Source: Helicoverpa zea (lineage: Eukaryota > Arthropoda > Insecta > Lepidoptera > Noctuidae). Taken from it: DNA of 64,000 nt. Within the stretch, counting starts at the first letter, position 1. Each line of letters begins with the position of its first letter. The DNA lies in assembly GCF_022581195.2 (NCBI RefSeq), contig NC_061474.1, positions 1 to 64,000 of the forward strand, read 5' to 3'. A program made the translations under genes and the position numbers. Below, piece by piece: positions 20,860 to 31,706 of the stretch. The notes under the pieces are model-generated. The model was given only the letters and a program-made list of their open reading frames with translations. It did not search any database and was not told where the DNA came from.

Positions 20860-21150
20860 CCATCCGTACGCGATGTCGCCGACAAAATGCAAGAGAAACG
20901 GCTGCGATGGTACGGACATTAAAAAGGAGTGACACCTGAGGACACCGGCAGTGTGAATGTGATACTCAATCTCAATATACCCGGTCAAAGGCGCAAAGGC
21001 AGGCCGAAACCGTGGTGGTTGAGTGTCGTAATGAATGACATGAAAATCTGCGAACTCGAAGAGGAAGATGTCTATTCAGGAGGATAGAGCGAAGTGGAAG
21101 AAGGAAGATACGGAAAGCCGCCCCGTCACAAGACGGGATAAATGCTAAGA
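20860..21150 (+). mobile_element. LINE ORF C-terminal fragment inside the hAT
   Basis: Decayed frame reading RDVADKMQEKRLRWYGH, stop, then GRPKPWWLSVVMNDMK. This is the RLRWYGH...GRPK.W pattern typical of the C-terminal end of RTE/CR1-type LINE polyproteins. Stops and truncation make it a relic. Confidence 0.65.
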
Positions 21151-21184
21151 ATTACCGTAAAAAATATATTTTTCATTGAAGGGA

Positions 21185-21775
21185 AAGCCCTTTTTTATGG
21201 TAAATCATCAAATGACAGACTCTTTCTGTCTAAAACCCATGTTTTTTAGTAGGCGTTTTATGGACCAGGGTAGCGGTAACTCTTTCGAACAATCCCGCGG
21301 CCCCGGCAGGCCTTGGCCCTGCTGGGCCCCACTGGGTTTGCTGACATCTCCCTGAGGAGCCCGTGGAACAACGCGCGCCGCTGACACGGGTCTGTTGTCT
21401 ATGCAGACGGTGGAACGATGAGCCACTCGAACTCACCGCCCACAGACCGACGCCTACGGTGGCCGGGAGTCGTCTCTCGACCCTTGGCGCCCGTGGTGTC
21501 TTCCTGGTCCACTACAGCGGCTGGGATGAGAGGTGCTACTCGCAGTCGCTCCGCCGTCTCCTTCTCGAGCATGACTGCTTCGCAGAAGGGGCGACGGCTT
21601 CCCATTCCGTCTAGCTCCGGACCATGGCTTGAACCAGGGAAGGACGCAAAAGGTCGCCGCTGCCTATTGCCTCGACGACAACACGCAGGCCCAGGCAGCC
21701 CCAGGCAGTGCACACCTGGACTGTGTGCTCCACCGTGTCCTCAGAGCAGTCCGCATGGTAGTGAAGTAAAAGCCC
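21185..21775 (-). mobile_element. R1-clade 3' fragment inside the hAT
   Basis: Minus-strand translation gives HADCSEDTVEHTVQVCTAW, then FCEAVMLEKETAERLRVA. These match the TRAS copy 1 segments EDTAQHTFVQCVAWEE and FCEDVMSQKEAAERERE in order and spacing. At 21214-21230 the 3' UTR hairpin is conserved with a different stem. It is a relative of TRAS, clearly older and outside telomere repeat. Confidence 0.75.
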
Positions 21776-22205
21776 TTGCTCAGTAAGGTCATAGAGTAGG
21801 TAAAATAAGCATTAGCTACATGTGTACCTAGTATGAGCTGACAGCTATGAGGAAAAACAGAATAACTGAATGAATACAATTTGTTTAGATTTTATAAATT
21901 AAGATGAGAAAGAAGATTTGTATCTAACCTAGAGATAGTTAAGGACACACAAGTTTACTTTTCTAAAAAACAGCAACTATAACACTCTTACAATACGTAA
22001 TGTATGCAACATTACATTATATTCAGGCTACATAACAAAGATTTGACGTTAAATGAACAATTGCTATATTTTATCAGAAAAACGTAAAAACCGGTAAATT
22101 ACCGGTTTCATATTATTTTTACCGGTAATTTAAAACCCGCAAAAATGGGCGATTTACCGGTAAAAACGAAACCGGTTAACCGGTATTGCATGCCCTAATC
22201 TCTAG

Positions 22206-22460
22206 TAATCAGTTATACATCATTCAAAAGACGTTTTTAAATGCAACATTTTATATTAAAAAAACTTCGGCGAATTGTTAGTATTTCAGAAGCTAGAGCT
22301 TATATAAGATTATTTTATCGAGAGGTGTTTTCAAGTTAATAAATCCCTCCTGTAGTAATGATACATATATCATTCGAAACGACTTTCTAAATGCAACATT
22401 TACTATTAACATACTTCACACCAATTGTCAGTGCTTTATACCAAATCCTTAAATATATCT
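22206..22460 (+). repeat. Tandem ~150-bp repeat, right block
   Basis: Continuation of the array interrupted by the hAT: one and a half units (CTAGTAATCAGTTATACATC, then TTAGTATTTCAGAAGCTAGAG and so on), ending shortly before the right inverted arm. Confidence 0.65.
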
Positions 22461-22748
22461 ATATTTTCAGGATGGTGGACACTCCAAACGCAGCACGATC
22501 TTTATCGGACAAGTTGACCACCATTCTCTAGTTAACTTTATTAAACGAATCTCAAAAGATGAAACGTGTATGTACGAAGAGCCATAGTGACGTCATATCG
22601 ACAATTTCAGGAGTCAAGCATTAAAAAACGCACCAGCACCAAAATTTGCGCATTCGAAAAGTTTGTCGGACTCATCGTAAGGAAGGCACTCACAAAGTTT
22701 TAAATGTATATGTATCAAAAAAAAATTGTTCGCCGGCCTGGGGACTAA

Positions 22749-23111
22749 AAGTACATTGTACAAACAGTTTTTGTTCTGTCAAAACACTCACATTCGTACC
22801 GGAGCGTGTCAGTTGTCACCGCGAATCCAATTTAAGATAAGTATAATGGTTTAACTAGTAGATAATCACTCGATAGTTATAATATTTTTGAATATACTAG
22901 GTTGATTTCAATCAATGAGCAAAATAAATATCATTATCATTTAGGTATTATCCTAGTTATCACACTGATGTATATGGATATATGGTGGTTTTCCTCGTAC
23001 CGACGCAAACATGATGCAATGGAATTTGATGAAATATGGCAGTATCATAAGAATATCATATAGAGAATTGGAAAAATTACCAAATCTGACAAATTAGGTA
23101 TAATTAATTTA
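22749..23111. other. Spacer without recognised features
   Basis: About 360 bp of AT-rich sequence between the inverted-end element and the minisatellite. No gene or repeat recognised. Confidence 0.6.
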
Positions 23112-23268
23112 CAACTTCACCCGACCACCCGTTGTACACAACTACACCCATTGCATACGACTTCACCCATTGTACATGACTTCGTCCATTGTGCACAATT
23201 TCACCCGTTAAACACAACTTCACCTGTTGAACATAGTTACCCCCGTTGTACACAACTTCATCCGTTGC
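23112..23268. repeat. Minisatellite, about 19-20 bp unit
   Basis: About eight diverged units of the form CTTCACCCGTTGTACACAA. Pieces of the same unit appear at 23690-23704 and 24463-24485, so the array has been split by the TRAS-like relic and then the SINE. Confidence 0.75.
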
Positions 23269-23693
23269 ACATTTTTTTTTAAGCAGGGGGAAATTCCTTA
23301 TGGACTACCCTCCTACCCCGAGTCGATGGAGGGGGTTTGCCGGACTCTTACCGTCTAAAAACCCACCCAGTGTTGCCACCAATTACCTTGTGTCGAGGGC
23401 ACGGGCATCGCTAAAGTATTCTTCCGCACCCCCAGCGGGTATTGGCCCGCCAAATGTTTAAAGGCGGCCCCCGTCACTGTCTGTGGCCATCACCCAGCCA
23501 GCGGCCACAGTGAACTTAACTAAGAGAGGCGCGCGCAATAATACGCCACCGTCTGGCCGAGGCCTGTTTCTGTTCGGACGACAGACGCCCCTAGTCTGTC
23601 GCCCGCCGCTGGCCGCGCCCTATGGTGACCGGAGATCGGCCTCCCTGCGACGCCCACCACGTCTACTGCGGGCGCAGAGAGTGGTACTAGTTG
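23269..23693 (-). mobile_element. Relic 3' end of a TRAS/R1-clade element outside telomere repeat
   Basis: Begins with nine or more T, then GGGGGAAATTCCTTATGGAC, a 6-bp hairpin (23308-23333), GCCGGACTCTTACCGTC (23339-23355), TAAAAACCC, TTCTTCCGCA and GGCCCGCC. All are in the same order as the TRAS-like 3' UTR at 3471-3640 but much diverged. No coding sequence remains readable. Confidence 0.75.
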
Positions 23694-23704
23694 TACATAA
23701 TTTC

Positions 23705-24462
23705 TCGTTGGTCTAGTGGTCGCAAGCGCGGCTGCAGTGCTCGAGGTCTCGGGTTCGATTCCCGGGTCGGGCCGAAATCGCTTTTTGGGTTTTCTTAAAC
23801 ATTCACAAAGCAGCCCGTATAGTCTGGAAGTTGGTGATGGATTCACCCGTGCATTAGAGAGCACGTAAATGTCGGTCCTGCGCCTGGGGCCCGAATCTCC
23901 TAAGTTAATAATGACAAAATCGAATAGAAATCGAATCGCAATAGCAGTTTTAACCATATCGGGCATTCTGCTACTAATATAAGACCAATCGTATTAAATC
24001 GCAAACCAATCCAACGACATTCGATTGGTTTGCGATTGGTCTGCTATTTTGGTGATTTTGGTCTATACGGTAGTTTGCTCTACAATCATATTGCAATCGT
24101 AAATCATTTGCAGCCAAAATTATTCATTATTGAATGACAGAAAAGGATAAAACCGTTTATTTCAAAGAAAAAATAGCGGAATACCACATACGCTTCAATC
24201 GTAATCGAGTCGGGATTGGATCGCAGTCGAATGTGAATCGTATGTTGCTTAAGTAAAATTAGGAGAATCGGGCCCCTGATCTCTTTCCGGTCGTATCGGA
24301 TTGCCGTCCCATCGGGTTATGAGAGTGAAGGAATAGGGAGTGCACCTGTGTTTGCGCAAGTGCTCGCGCACTATAATATGTCCTGCGCAGCTGGCTGATC
24401 TCCTTAAATGAGAACAGCCGCCGTGGCCGAAATCGGCCGTGGACGCCATTATTATTGGGTAT
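23705..24462 (+). mobile_element. tRNA-derived SINE, split by a MITE
   Basis: The head is tRNA-like: box A-like TGGTCTAGTGGTCGCAAGCG and box B GGTTCGATTCC. The body continues after the MITE (GATCTCTTTCCGGTCG...) and ends GCCGAAATCGGCCGTGG plus ATT repeats. An exact 11-bp target duplication TACATAATTTC flanks it (23694-23704, 24463-24473). The 3' tail resembles that of the LINE at 27081-31148. Pol III promoter boxes are present, so it is not a functional tRNA gene. Confidence 0.85.
23887..24275. mobile_element. Harbinger-like MITE, copy 1 (389 bp)
   Basis: TIRs GGGCCCGAATCTCCTAA and TTAGGAGAATCGGGCCC with a 3-bp CTG duplication (23884-23886, 24276-24278). A CWG 3-bp target fits PIF/Harbinger. 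It is inserted inside the SINE. Related copies are at 32526, 51141 and 51306, with a fragment at 40335. Confidence 0.8.
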
Positions 24463-24473
24463 TACATAATTTC

Positions 24474-25001
24474 ACCCGGGGTTGCGTTAATGACATCATT
24501 TTTAACTTTCGTAAACCCGCTGACGCGGCTCACGGCCATGCAGAATGAGGTTGAGCACGCCCACAGCGCTAAACTGCACACACAGAACGCATTTTTAAAA
24601 ATAAAGTTATGAAATAAATAAACAACACCTAGGCGGTATGGTCGAAAGCTTTAATCTGCGCTTTGAACAAATAAAAAAAAAACAATTGTCAATGTCAACT
24701 GTCAAAGTTAAATAAAGTCAACTTTCAGTACCTAAGGCCACGGCAAAACATCGTACTTGAAATAGGATCAAATAGGATTATTATTGTTTTTAAATCGGGA
24801 CTTGAATAATCGGCTCATTCTCATTATAGTTTGTTTTTGTCCACAGAATGAGTTAGTGACCCCGTATACTTACTTACTAAAAGAATGTTAATTTAAATGC
24901 TAGTTGACACAAAGAGTTTATCAATGGTATAAGCAATAGCAGTATATATTTAGTGAGATAAGGATTAAGGCTGGCAGTGGGCAGCAGGGCAGTGGCGCAG
25001 C
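24474..25001 (+). promoter_or_regulatory. Upstream region of the N-acetyltransferase gene
   Basis: About 530 bp between the SINE and the ATG. It is mostly AT-rich and turns GC-rich just before the start codon. No TATA box or other core element is clear. The promoter role is inferred from position only. Confidence 0.35.
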
Positions 25002-28000
25002 ATGCTGTGCGAGGTGGTGGTGCGGGCGGCGACGCCGCGGGACCTGTCGGCGCGCGCTGAGCTCGTGCGCGCTTGCATCACTGAATATGATTTTGACGCA
25101 TTCCTCATGTTTTTTTTCCAAGAGGTATATAGGGCTAACAATATTGTTTGTATTAACTCCAAAACTACTGAAACTTACCAAGTAATATATGATTGCTTTA
25201 TCGAAACTCATAAGAGTGCCAAACCATAATATGTGCTATTAGTTTCTGTTGGATTATGTTAAAATCATAGATTAGGCGACCCACGATTTCACTACATATG
25301 ATATGAACGCATGATAAATTAGCAATGTTCGAGTTTATATTGAATACCTACTCGGTGAAAATGCAGTCAGTGGGTTGTCTTAGTGGCAAAATTAAATAGA
25401 AGCTAAATATATTAATTTGTTTACCAAAATGTGGGATAGTTCACATTAAGGTCTCTGACGAGATCTTACTCATCACCACTTACTCATTAAATATACAAAA
25501 GCTGTTACAACGTCAATCTTATTCTTTAAATAACAGTTATCTGGCGATCAGAAAGACAACCCTAAGAGGTGTGTAGCTAAAGATGTTTTTTTATGTTGTA
25601 TGATCAAAATGAAGAAACTCATAGAATATGATTAAGTTGAGGAAAACAGCACATTTACTCACACATGATAAGTCACTCAACTGATTTATTACATTTTTGG
25701 CTTCTGAAAATCACTTGTTTGCTAATCTATCTATTATCCTATATCTATGGTTATAGTCATATACATAGAAAACGAAATATTACTGCATTAAATAAAATCC
25801 AATACTTAATCATCTTTAAAAGTAATTTTTAAGTGTTTGATTGGTTTTTATGACAGAATACGCATAGTGCTGCATCTGTAGAGAAACTTCAGAAACTTTT
25901 CATATTTGCTAGGCTTTGTGTATGGAATAGAAGAGTTCCAAGTGAGATATGAGTGGATCTTGCCTCATCTGCTGTCTGTGTGTGCCAAAACATAATTTGC
26001 CTTGTAATTTTGGAATAAAAAGAACAGAGAATCTTCCTGCTAGGGAAATGTTGTTCCAACAAAAAAAATCACCCAACAAATGGGGGGAGAACTTGTTTGC
26101 ATGGACAGATAGCTTATATTTGTAAGCCTTTAGGTTTTTGAGACATTGTATAAATAGTTTGGAAAATGTAGATCCACACATTATTGACTAATCAATTGAG
26201 ATATTACTACAAATCCTAATATATCATGCCTCTTATCTGTTATCAGCATTAGGTAGTTTCTAAATTATAAAGGAAAGTTTCTTCCAATATGTGTGTGTAC
26301 AGTTGACGCTGCAGGTGTGCGTGCTGTGCGGCGCCGTGCTGTTCATCTTCGCGGGCGCGTCGCTGGCGGCCTGCGCGCTCGTGCTGCCCGCCGCCGCCGC
26401 CGCCGCCGCGCTGGCCGCGTGCCTCGCGCACCGCGCCAGCGCCGCCGCGCACCACCAGCGCATGCGCGCCGAGCTGTGCGGCTTCGTGGCCGAGTACCGC
26501 GGCCCGCTGTGCAGCGCGCCGCCCGGGCACGTGCGCGTGCGGCAGGCGGAGACGGAGTGCGGCGCGGGCGGCGCGCTGGTGGGGTCGCTGAGCGTGGCGG
26601 AGTGCTGGGGCCCGCGGCGCAGCGGCTGGGTGCAGGCGCTGGGCGTGGCGCGCGCGTGGCGGCGGCGCGGCGTGGGCGCGGCGCTGCTGTGGGCGGCGCG
26701 GCGCTGGGCGGCGGCGGAGGGGCTGGAGTCGCTGGAGACGTGCGCCAGCGAGCTGCAGGGCGGCGCGCGCGAGCTGCTGCACGCCGACGGGTGACGCTAC
26801 TTACTGACTCTACTGAAACCAATTCGTTACGTCGTCGCGGCTTGATCCCTGCGTATTAGCAACGTATTCTCTGCGTGCTCGCTCCACCCCATAACTACTT
26901 GTGTGATAGCAGCCGAAAATCTTCATAACTATTGAGCCGATTTCAAAAACTCTTTGGGAACCTAGAACTTAACAATCCCTGAGTAAAAGGGCAATATTTT
27001 ATCTGGGTATGGGCAGTAGTCCCCAGGGGACGCGAGTGAGACCGAAAATCGCTAGTGTAATTATATTTGTATTTCGGGTTCGCAGCGGCCACACCCCGGT
27101 AACCACGTTGGCTCGTGGGCTAAACCTATAGAAGGGGGCTTGGTAACAACATCTCCCAAGCCTGATCGGAAATCCCCCGAAATTGTGTCTTGGCTAAATA
27201 GCAGACCACCACTGGTGGCAAGACACCGAGGCATCGCAAGAAGGCCTAGAGGCAGCGATAGGGATCGTGTTATCGTATGTCAAACTGCTGCATCTAACAT
27301 CTAACATCTAACTCTCAACCCGATACCCCTTGGTTAGACTGGTGTCAGACTTTCTGGCTTCTGACTACCCGTAACGACTGCCAAGGATGTTCACTGACAG
27401 CCGGGACCTACTGTTTAACGTGCCATCCGAAACACAGTCAATGGTGTCTAAGATATACTTAGAAAGTACATACAAACTTAGAAAAGTTGCATTGGTACTT
27501 GCCTGACTTGGGATCGAACCCGTGCCCCCATACTTGAGGTTGGTCATTTACCCACTAAGCCACCACGACTCTGCTTCCGTATAATGGACCCCGATTTGGC
27601 GAAGACTAGTGGCGATAGGTTGAGGTAGAGAGGTTCGGGCTGATGCAACCTGAGCTTTGTCTGAGACCTGCACACTAGCGGCTCTGGGGGTGTGAGTACA
27701 CGCCGTGGTCGTTTTCTCTTTGAGCTGGGGGGACAGAGGGAATCCGGCAGCACCCAAAGCGACAAAGCAGCCCTTTTTAGGGGAGCACTGCTTTCCTTGC
27801 TCAGCCTAGAAAAGGTGCCCTAAAAAAATGCTCACCCCAAACACTCTTTGGATAGCAGTAACCACGGCTGCTTCCGCATCTTTTTATTCGTGGTCGACGC
27901 AACAATAGTAATAAACTTAAAACACCTTTACTGACTTTTGGTGCATGGAATGTTCGCACCCTTCTCGACCGCGAGACAAACGCCTGCCCAGAACGAAAAA

Positions 28001-31000
28001 CAGCCATAGTTGCTCGAGAACTCCGCCGCTACAACATTGATATAGCTGCTGTAAGCGAAACCCACCTTGCCGATGAGAGCGAGCTAGTCGAGCATGGCGG
28101 TGGCTACACTTTCTACTGGAAGGGCACTGCTGCAACAGAACCAAGAAGGTCGGGAGTTGGTTTTGTGATGTGATCAAGAATAATCTTGTGAAGACACTTC
28201 AAGAATGTCCAATCCACATCTCGGACTGTATAACCACATTGCGCCTTCACTTAGACGGTGACAATTTCCTTAATGTTATCAGTGTCTATGCACCGACGTT
28301 AGGTAGTTCTGACGACATCAAGGATAAATTTTATGAAGAACTTACACAATGTCTCCATAAAATACCGAACAGAGAAAAGATTCTCTTGTTAGGGGACTTC
28401 AATGCTAGAGTTGGTCGAGATTATGAAGCGTGGCCTAAAGTTTTGGGTAGACATGGGGTAGGCAACATCAACTCTACTGGCCAGTTGCTGCTTTGTCTAT
28501 GTGCTCAATTCCAACTTGCAATCACAAACACCATGTTTCGCCTTGCTGCTAAGCACAAAACTACGTGGATGCATCCACGATCTAAGCACTGGCACCTCAT
28601 TGACTATGCCATCACGAGGCAGCGAGACATCTCTCAGGTCCTAGTCACTCGTGTTATGCGCGGTGCTCATTGCTGGACGGACCATAGACTAATTGTCACC
28701 AAACTGCGTCTTTGCCTTCGGCGACCATTCAGGGCTAGCAGGAAAAAGCCTCAGAACATAAACATTGAGAAACTCAAACATCCGGGACCCCGAAGCAAAT
28801 ACGCTGAAACGCTGGCATGTGATATACACTCTCATCAAAATACCGGTGATATTGATGCAGACTGGAACGCTTTATCGTCGTCCATTCTTGACGTAGCCAT
28901 TAACACCATAGGTCTAAAAAATAAACACAAGCAAGACTGGTTTGATGAGAACGACGAAGTTCTTTCTAAAGCTATTGCCAAACACCGAGAACTTCTCAAG
29001 CGCAGTAATAACAGCGCACTTATAAGAGAGAGTGACCGTGAGTTGCGTAAACTCACGAGACACACTAAAGATAAATGGTGGCAAGACAAGCCTCAATACA
29101 TCCAGTGGCTTGCTGATAGTAATCAGCTCGGTGATTTCTATAGCGAAATTCGCAATCTCCTGGGTACCTCCAACTTCATAAAGGTACCACTAAAGGCGCT
29201 GGATGGTAAGTCTGCTGAAAAGCAAAAATTAAGTGTTGGATCGTTGGGCAGAACACTTCAATAATCTACTTAATGTAGATCGAACAGCCGATCTACACTA
29301 CATAGACAGTTTGCCTCAACTTCAAATAGCAGAAGAATTAGATGATGCCTTGTCTAAACATGAGGTGCTTTGTGCCATCAAATAACAGCAAAATCAGCGT
29401 GCGGTTGGCCTAGACCTTATACCAGGTGAACTTCTGAAGTACGGCGGCGAGGAACTGCATTCGCGCGTCTGGGAAATGTTTGTCCTTATGTGGGAGAAAG
29501 AACAAGTTCCTGAAACTTTTAAGTTATCACGCGTCAGGGCTCTCAATAAGAACAAAGGCGACCGGTCGGAATGTTGTTCTTACCGCGGTATTTCACTGCT
29601 CTCTGTCTCTGGAAAAGTCTTCGCCAGAGTACTTCTAAACCGCCTCAGGAACCTCTCTGAAAAGATTCTGCCGGAAACCCAATTTGGTTTCAGACCAGAC
29701 AGAGGAACTTGTGAGGCAATATTCGCAGTGCGTCAACTCAAGGAAAAAAGTAGAGAGGAGGGACAGCACTTGTATCTCTGCTTTATTGATGTGGAAAAAG
29801 CCTTTGACTGCGTCCCTCGCGAGGCCCTCTGGAAGGTACTGAGAAAGTTGGGGTGTACAGAGAAGTTCATAAGACTCCTGCGACTCCTGCATGATGACAT
29901 GCAATGTTGTGTAGCGGTTGAAGATGACCAATCGAGCTTCTTCTCCGTCACCTGTGGAGGGAAGCAAGGTTGTGTCCTGGCTTCCACATTGTTTGCATTA
30001 TATTTCGCAGTTGTAGTCCGGGAAGTATTGACTTCTTCTCTTGAAGGAGTTCGTATTCGTTATCGGACTGACGGCAAACTTTTCAACCTGAATAGACTCA
30101 AGGCGACCACAAAGGTGTCCTATGCACATATACAGGACATTATGTATGCAGATGACCTCTGTTTCGTAGCTGAATCCCCTGAAGTCCTGCAACAGCTAGT
30201 CACGAACCTTCACAAGCAGTGCTGTTCATTTGGTCTAAAAATCAGCATCAAAAAGACAGAAGTGATGTCTTTAGACAATCACGGACGTCAAGAACTGGCC
30301 ATTATGCTTGGTGAAGATGTGCTGAAACAGGTCGATCAATTTCGATATTTGGGGAGCACTATAACATCAAAGTGCGACCTTGACGCCGAAATCAATAGCA
30401 GAATTGGTGCTGCAGCCGCTGCTTTCGGCAAATTCGACAAGAAGGTCTTCAGCTCCCATGACCTAAAGATATCCACAAAGGTCTCTGTGTATATGGCAGT
30501 TGTGTTGCCTTGTATACTCTACTCAGCGGAAACATGGACACCGTACCGACGACCACATCAAGCAACTAGACCGCTTCCACCTCAAATGTCTGCGCAAAAT
30601 ATTAAATATCCGTTGGTTTGATCGTGTGCGTAACACAGAAGTGTTGAGGGAAGCCAATGTAGGTGGCATTGAAGCACACCTCATGAGGAGACAGCTTCTT
30701 TGGTGCGGGCATGTACTGCGCATGCCGGATACTAGAGTGGCCAAGCGCATCCTCTACTCCGAGTTGCAGGAGGGCAAGCGGAAACGTGGCGGACAGCTGC
30801 TGCGATACAAGGATGTGCTGAAGCGCCACATGAAAAGCTGTTCCATTGACCCGTCTCAGTGGGAGAATCTGGCATCCAACCGCAGAGACTGGAGAAGCCG
30901 CGTTAAAGCCAAAGTCTTAGACTTTGAAGCACGCCGGCTTTCTGAGTTGGATGCCAAACGAGATGAGTTGAAAGTTCGACCACCTGTAGCTATCAACTAC

Positions 31001-31339
31001 AACTTTGTGGCTGGTACCCTGACATGTCCGCAGTGTGCGCGGACTTTCACGCACAAAATTGGATACTCCAGCCACATGAGAGCACACGCACGCCATTAGG
31101 GTCGAAGTGGTCGCCGTTGCCGAAATCGGCGTGGAAGATTATTATTATTATTTCGGGTTGACTTGGGTTAAGTTTGAAAATAAGAAGAGTGAAAATGATC
31201 AGTTGGCGAGTATTTATTGAAGAGCGTGATGCTGTGTGTGTGCAGATGGCAGGTGCGCAGTACGACGCAGCGGCCGGTGCTGGGCGCGGCGCTGACGCTG
31301 GGCGTGGCGCAGCTGGGGCTGGAGCTGCCGCACGCGTGA
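25002..31339 (+). CDS. NAT8/camello-type GNAT N-acetyltransferase, 3 exons
   Basis: Predicted 234 aa from exons 25002-25124, 26303-26790 and 31246-31339 (GAG|GTATAT, CAG|TTG, GG|GTGACG, CAG|ATG). Phases fit and the stop is TGA. After a short N-terminal segment comes a hydrophobic stretch (about 38-83), as in membrane-anchored NAT8 proteins. The GNAT acetyl-CoA motif A is VARAWRRRGVGAALL (about 156-170). The C terminus GWQVRSTTQRPVLG...LGLELP is characteristic of the family. It would acetylate an amine substrate at an internal membrane; the substrate is unknown. Exon 2 is extremely GC-rich. Intron 2 (4.5 kb) holds a Helitron-like end, an old LINE and a SINE. It converges with the minus-strand gene at 31707. 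Confidence 0.85.
26900..27055 (+). mobile_element. Helitron-like 3' end
   Basis: About 150 bp ending GGGACGCGAGTGAGACCG...CGCTAG then T. It is diverged from the lepidopteran Helitron terminus seen better at 61080-61083. The left edge is undefined. Confidence 0.5.
27294..27571 (-). mobile_element. tRNA-derived SINE (second family), antisense, inside the LINE
   Basis: On the minus strand it begins GTGGTGGCTTAGTGGGTAAA (box A-like), has GGGTTCGATCCC (box B), a body with TAGGTCCCGGCTGTCA and GGCAGTCGTTACGGGTAG, and ends in a short (TTAGATG)n-type tail. This matches a SINE type common in moths as I recall. It is younger than the LINE it splits. Edges are approximate. Confidence 0.75.
27931..31099 (+). 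pseudogene. LINE endonuclease-reverse transcriptase, decayed
   Basis: Reads TFGAWNVRTLLDRE (endonuclease start), then shifts frame near 28165. LLLGDFNARVGRD and HWHLIDY...WTDHRL complete the endonuclease. A shift and stop near 29229 and a TAA near 29383 follow. RT motifs are QFGFRPDRGT, FIDVEKAFDCV, GKQGCVLAST and MYADDLCFV. A further shift near 30530 precedes the C-terminal QLLWCGHVLRMPD...KRKRGGQLLRYKD segment and a CX2C...HX3H finger (CPQC...HMRAH) ending at 31099. At least three frameshifts and two stops make it non-functional. Confidence 0.85.
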
Positions 31340-31706
31340 CGTTATGCGCCACACCGCAGCTGCCGCGATCCGTCTTTTTTGTAAACACCTAAGCTTGATA
31401 AATCTCATTTTTATAGAAACCTAAGTTTGATACTAACAAATTAATGCTTATACATAATTATAATATTTAACTTTAACTTTTGGCGTTTTCTTCCCTATCA
31501 ATCGTTTTCGTATGTTCTTTCTCCGCTTACATAATTAATTAACGATGACATCACTGCTCAGTGCAGAATAGCAGTCGCAATTTGGAAGCACCCACCAACA
31601 CCTTAAACGAAAAGAATTGCATTAAAATGGGATCTGTCGTCGTACACTTAGCATAGCTTTTCTCTCATTCGCTCACTCGTGGCCAGACCCTGGTATGGTC
31701 GTTTAC
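31340..31706. other. Intergenic between convergent genes
   Basis: Only about 370 bp separate the acetyltransferase stop from the last recognised exon of the minus-strand gene. It probably contains both 3' UTRs. No plus-strand AATAAA is seen; a minus-strand AATAAA lies at about 31211-31216, inside the acetyltransferase intron. No other feature. Confidence 0.4.

Larger units (their letters stand above)
20637..22197. mobile_element. Non-autonomous hAT element, 1561 bp
   Basis: TIRs TAGGGCATGCAAT and ATTGCATGCCCTA with an exact 8-bp target duplication ATCTCTAG (20629-20636 and 22198-22205). The subterminal regions are crowded with ACCGGTAA motifs. There is no transposase. The interior instead holds a LINE fragment and an R1-clade fragment, both picked up or inserted later. 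Confidence 0.85.
19278..22748. mobile_element. Unclassified 3.5 kb element with about 280-bp inverted ends
   Basis: 19278-19561 reappears as reverse complement at 22465-22748, including AGTCCCCAGGCCGG at the outer edge, ATATGACGTCAC and AACTTGTCCGATAAAGATC. The left arm carries a second tandem copy of its inner ~140 bp (to about 19725). Between the arms lie ~150-bp tandem repeats and a nested hAT. No transposase frame was seen, so it is either a non-autonomous foldback-type element or an inverted duplication. Outer boundaries are uncertain by tens of bases. Confidence 0.6.
27081..31148 (+). mobile_element. Near-full-length APE-type LINE in intron 2 of the acetyltransferase
   Basis: 11-bp target duplication TATTTCGGGTT (27070-27080 and 31149-31159). 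About 0.85 kb of 5' sequence is interrupted by an antisense SINE. Then comes a long degenerate ORF and a short 3' tail CCGTTGCCGAAATCGGCGTGG plus ATT repeats. The encoded type is the one often mis-annotated as craniofacial development protein 2-like (RTE-related in my judgement). It is inserted in the sense orientation of the host gene. Confidence 0.85.

Noticed and set aside
23705..23775. tRNA gene
   Set aside because: Box A and B are present, but the sequence continues into a SINE body with target duplication; no acceptor-stem closure.
26249..26859. Alternative-frame and antisense open frames over acetyltransferase exon 2
   Set aside because: By-products of GC-rich codons; only one frame joins in phase with flanking exons and shows GNAT motifs.
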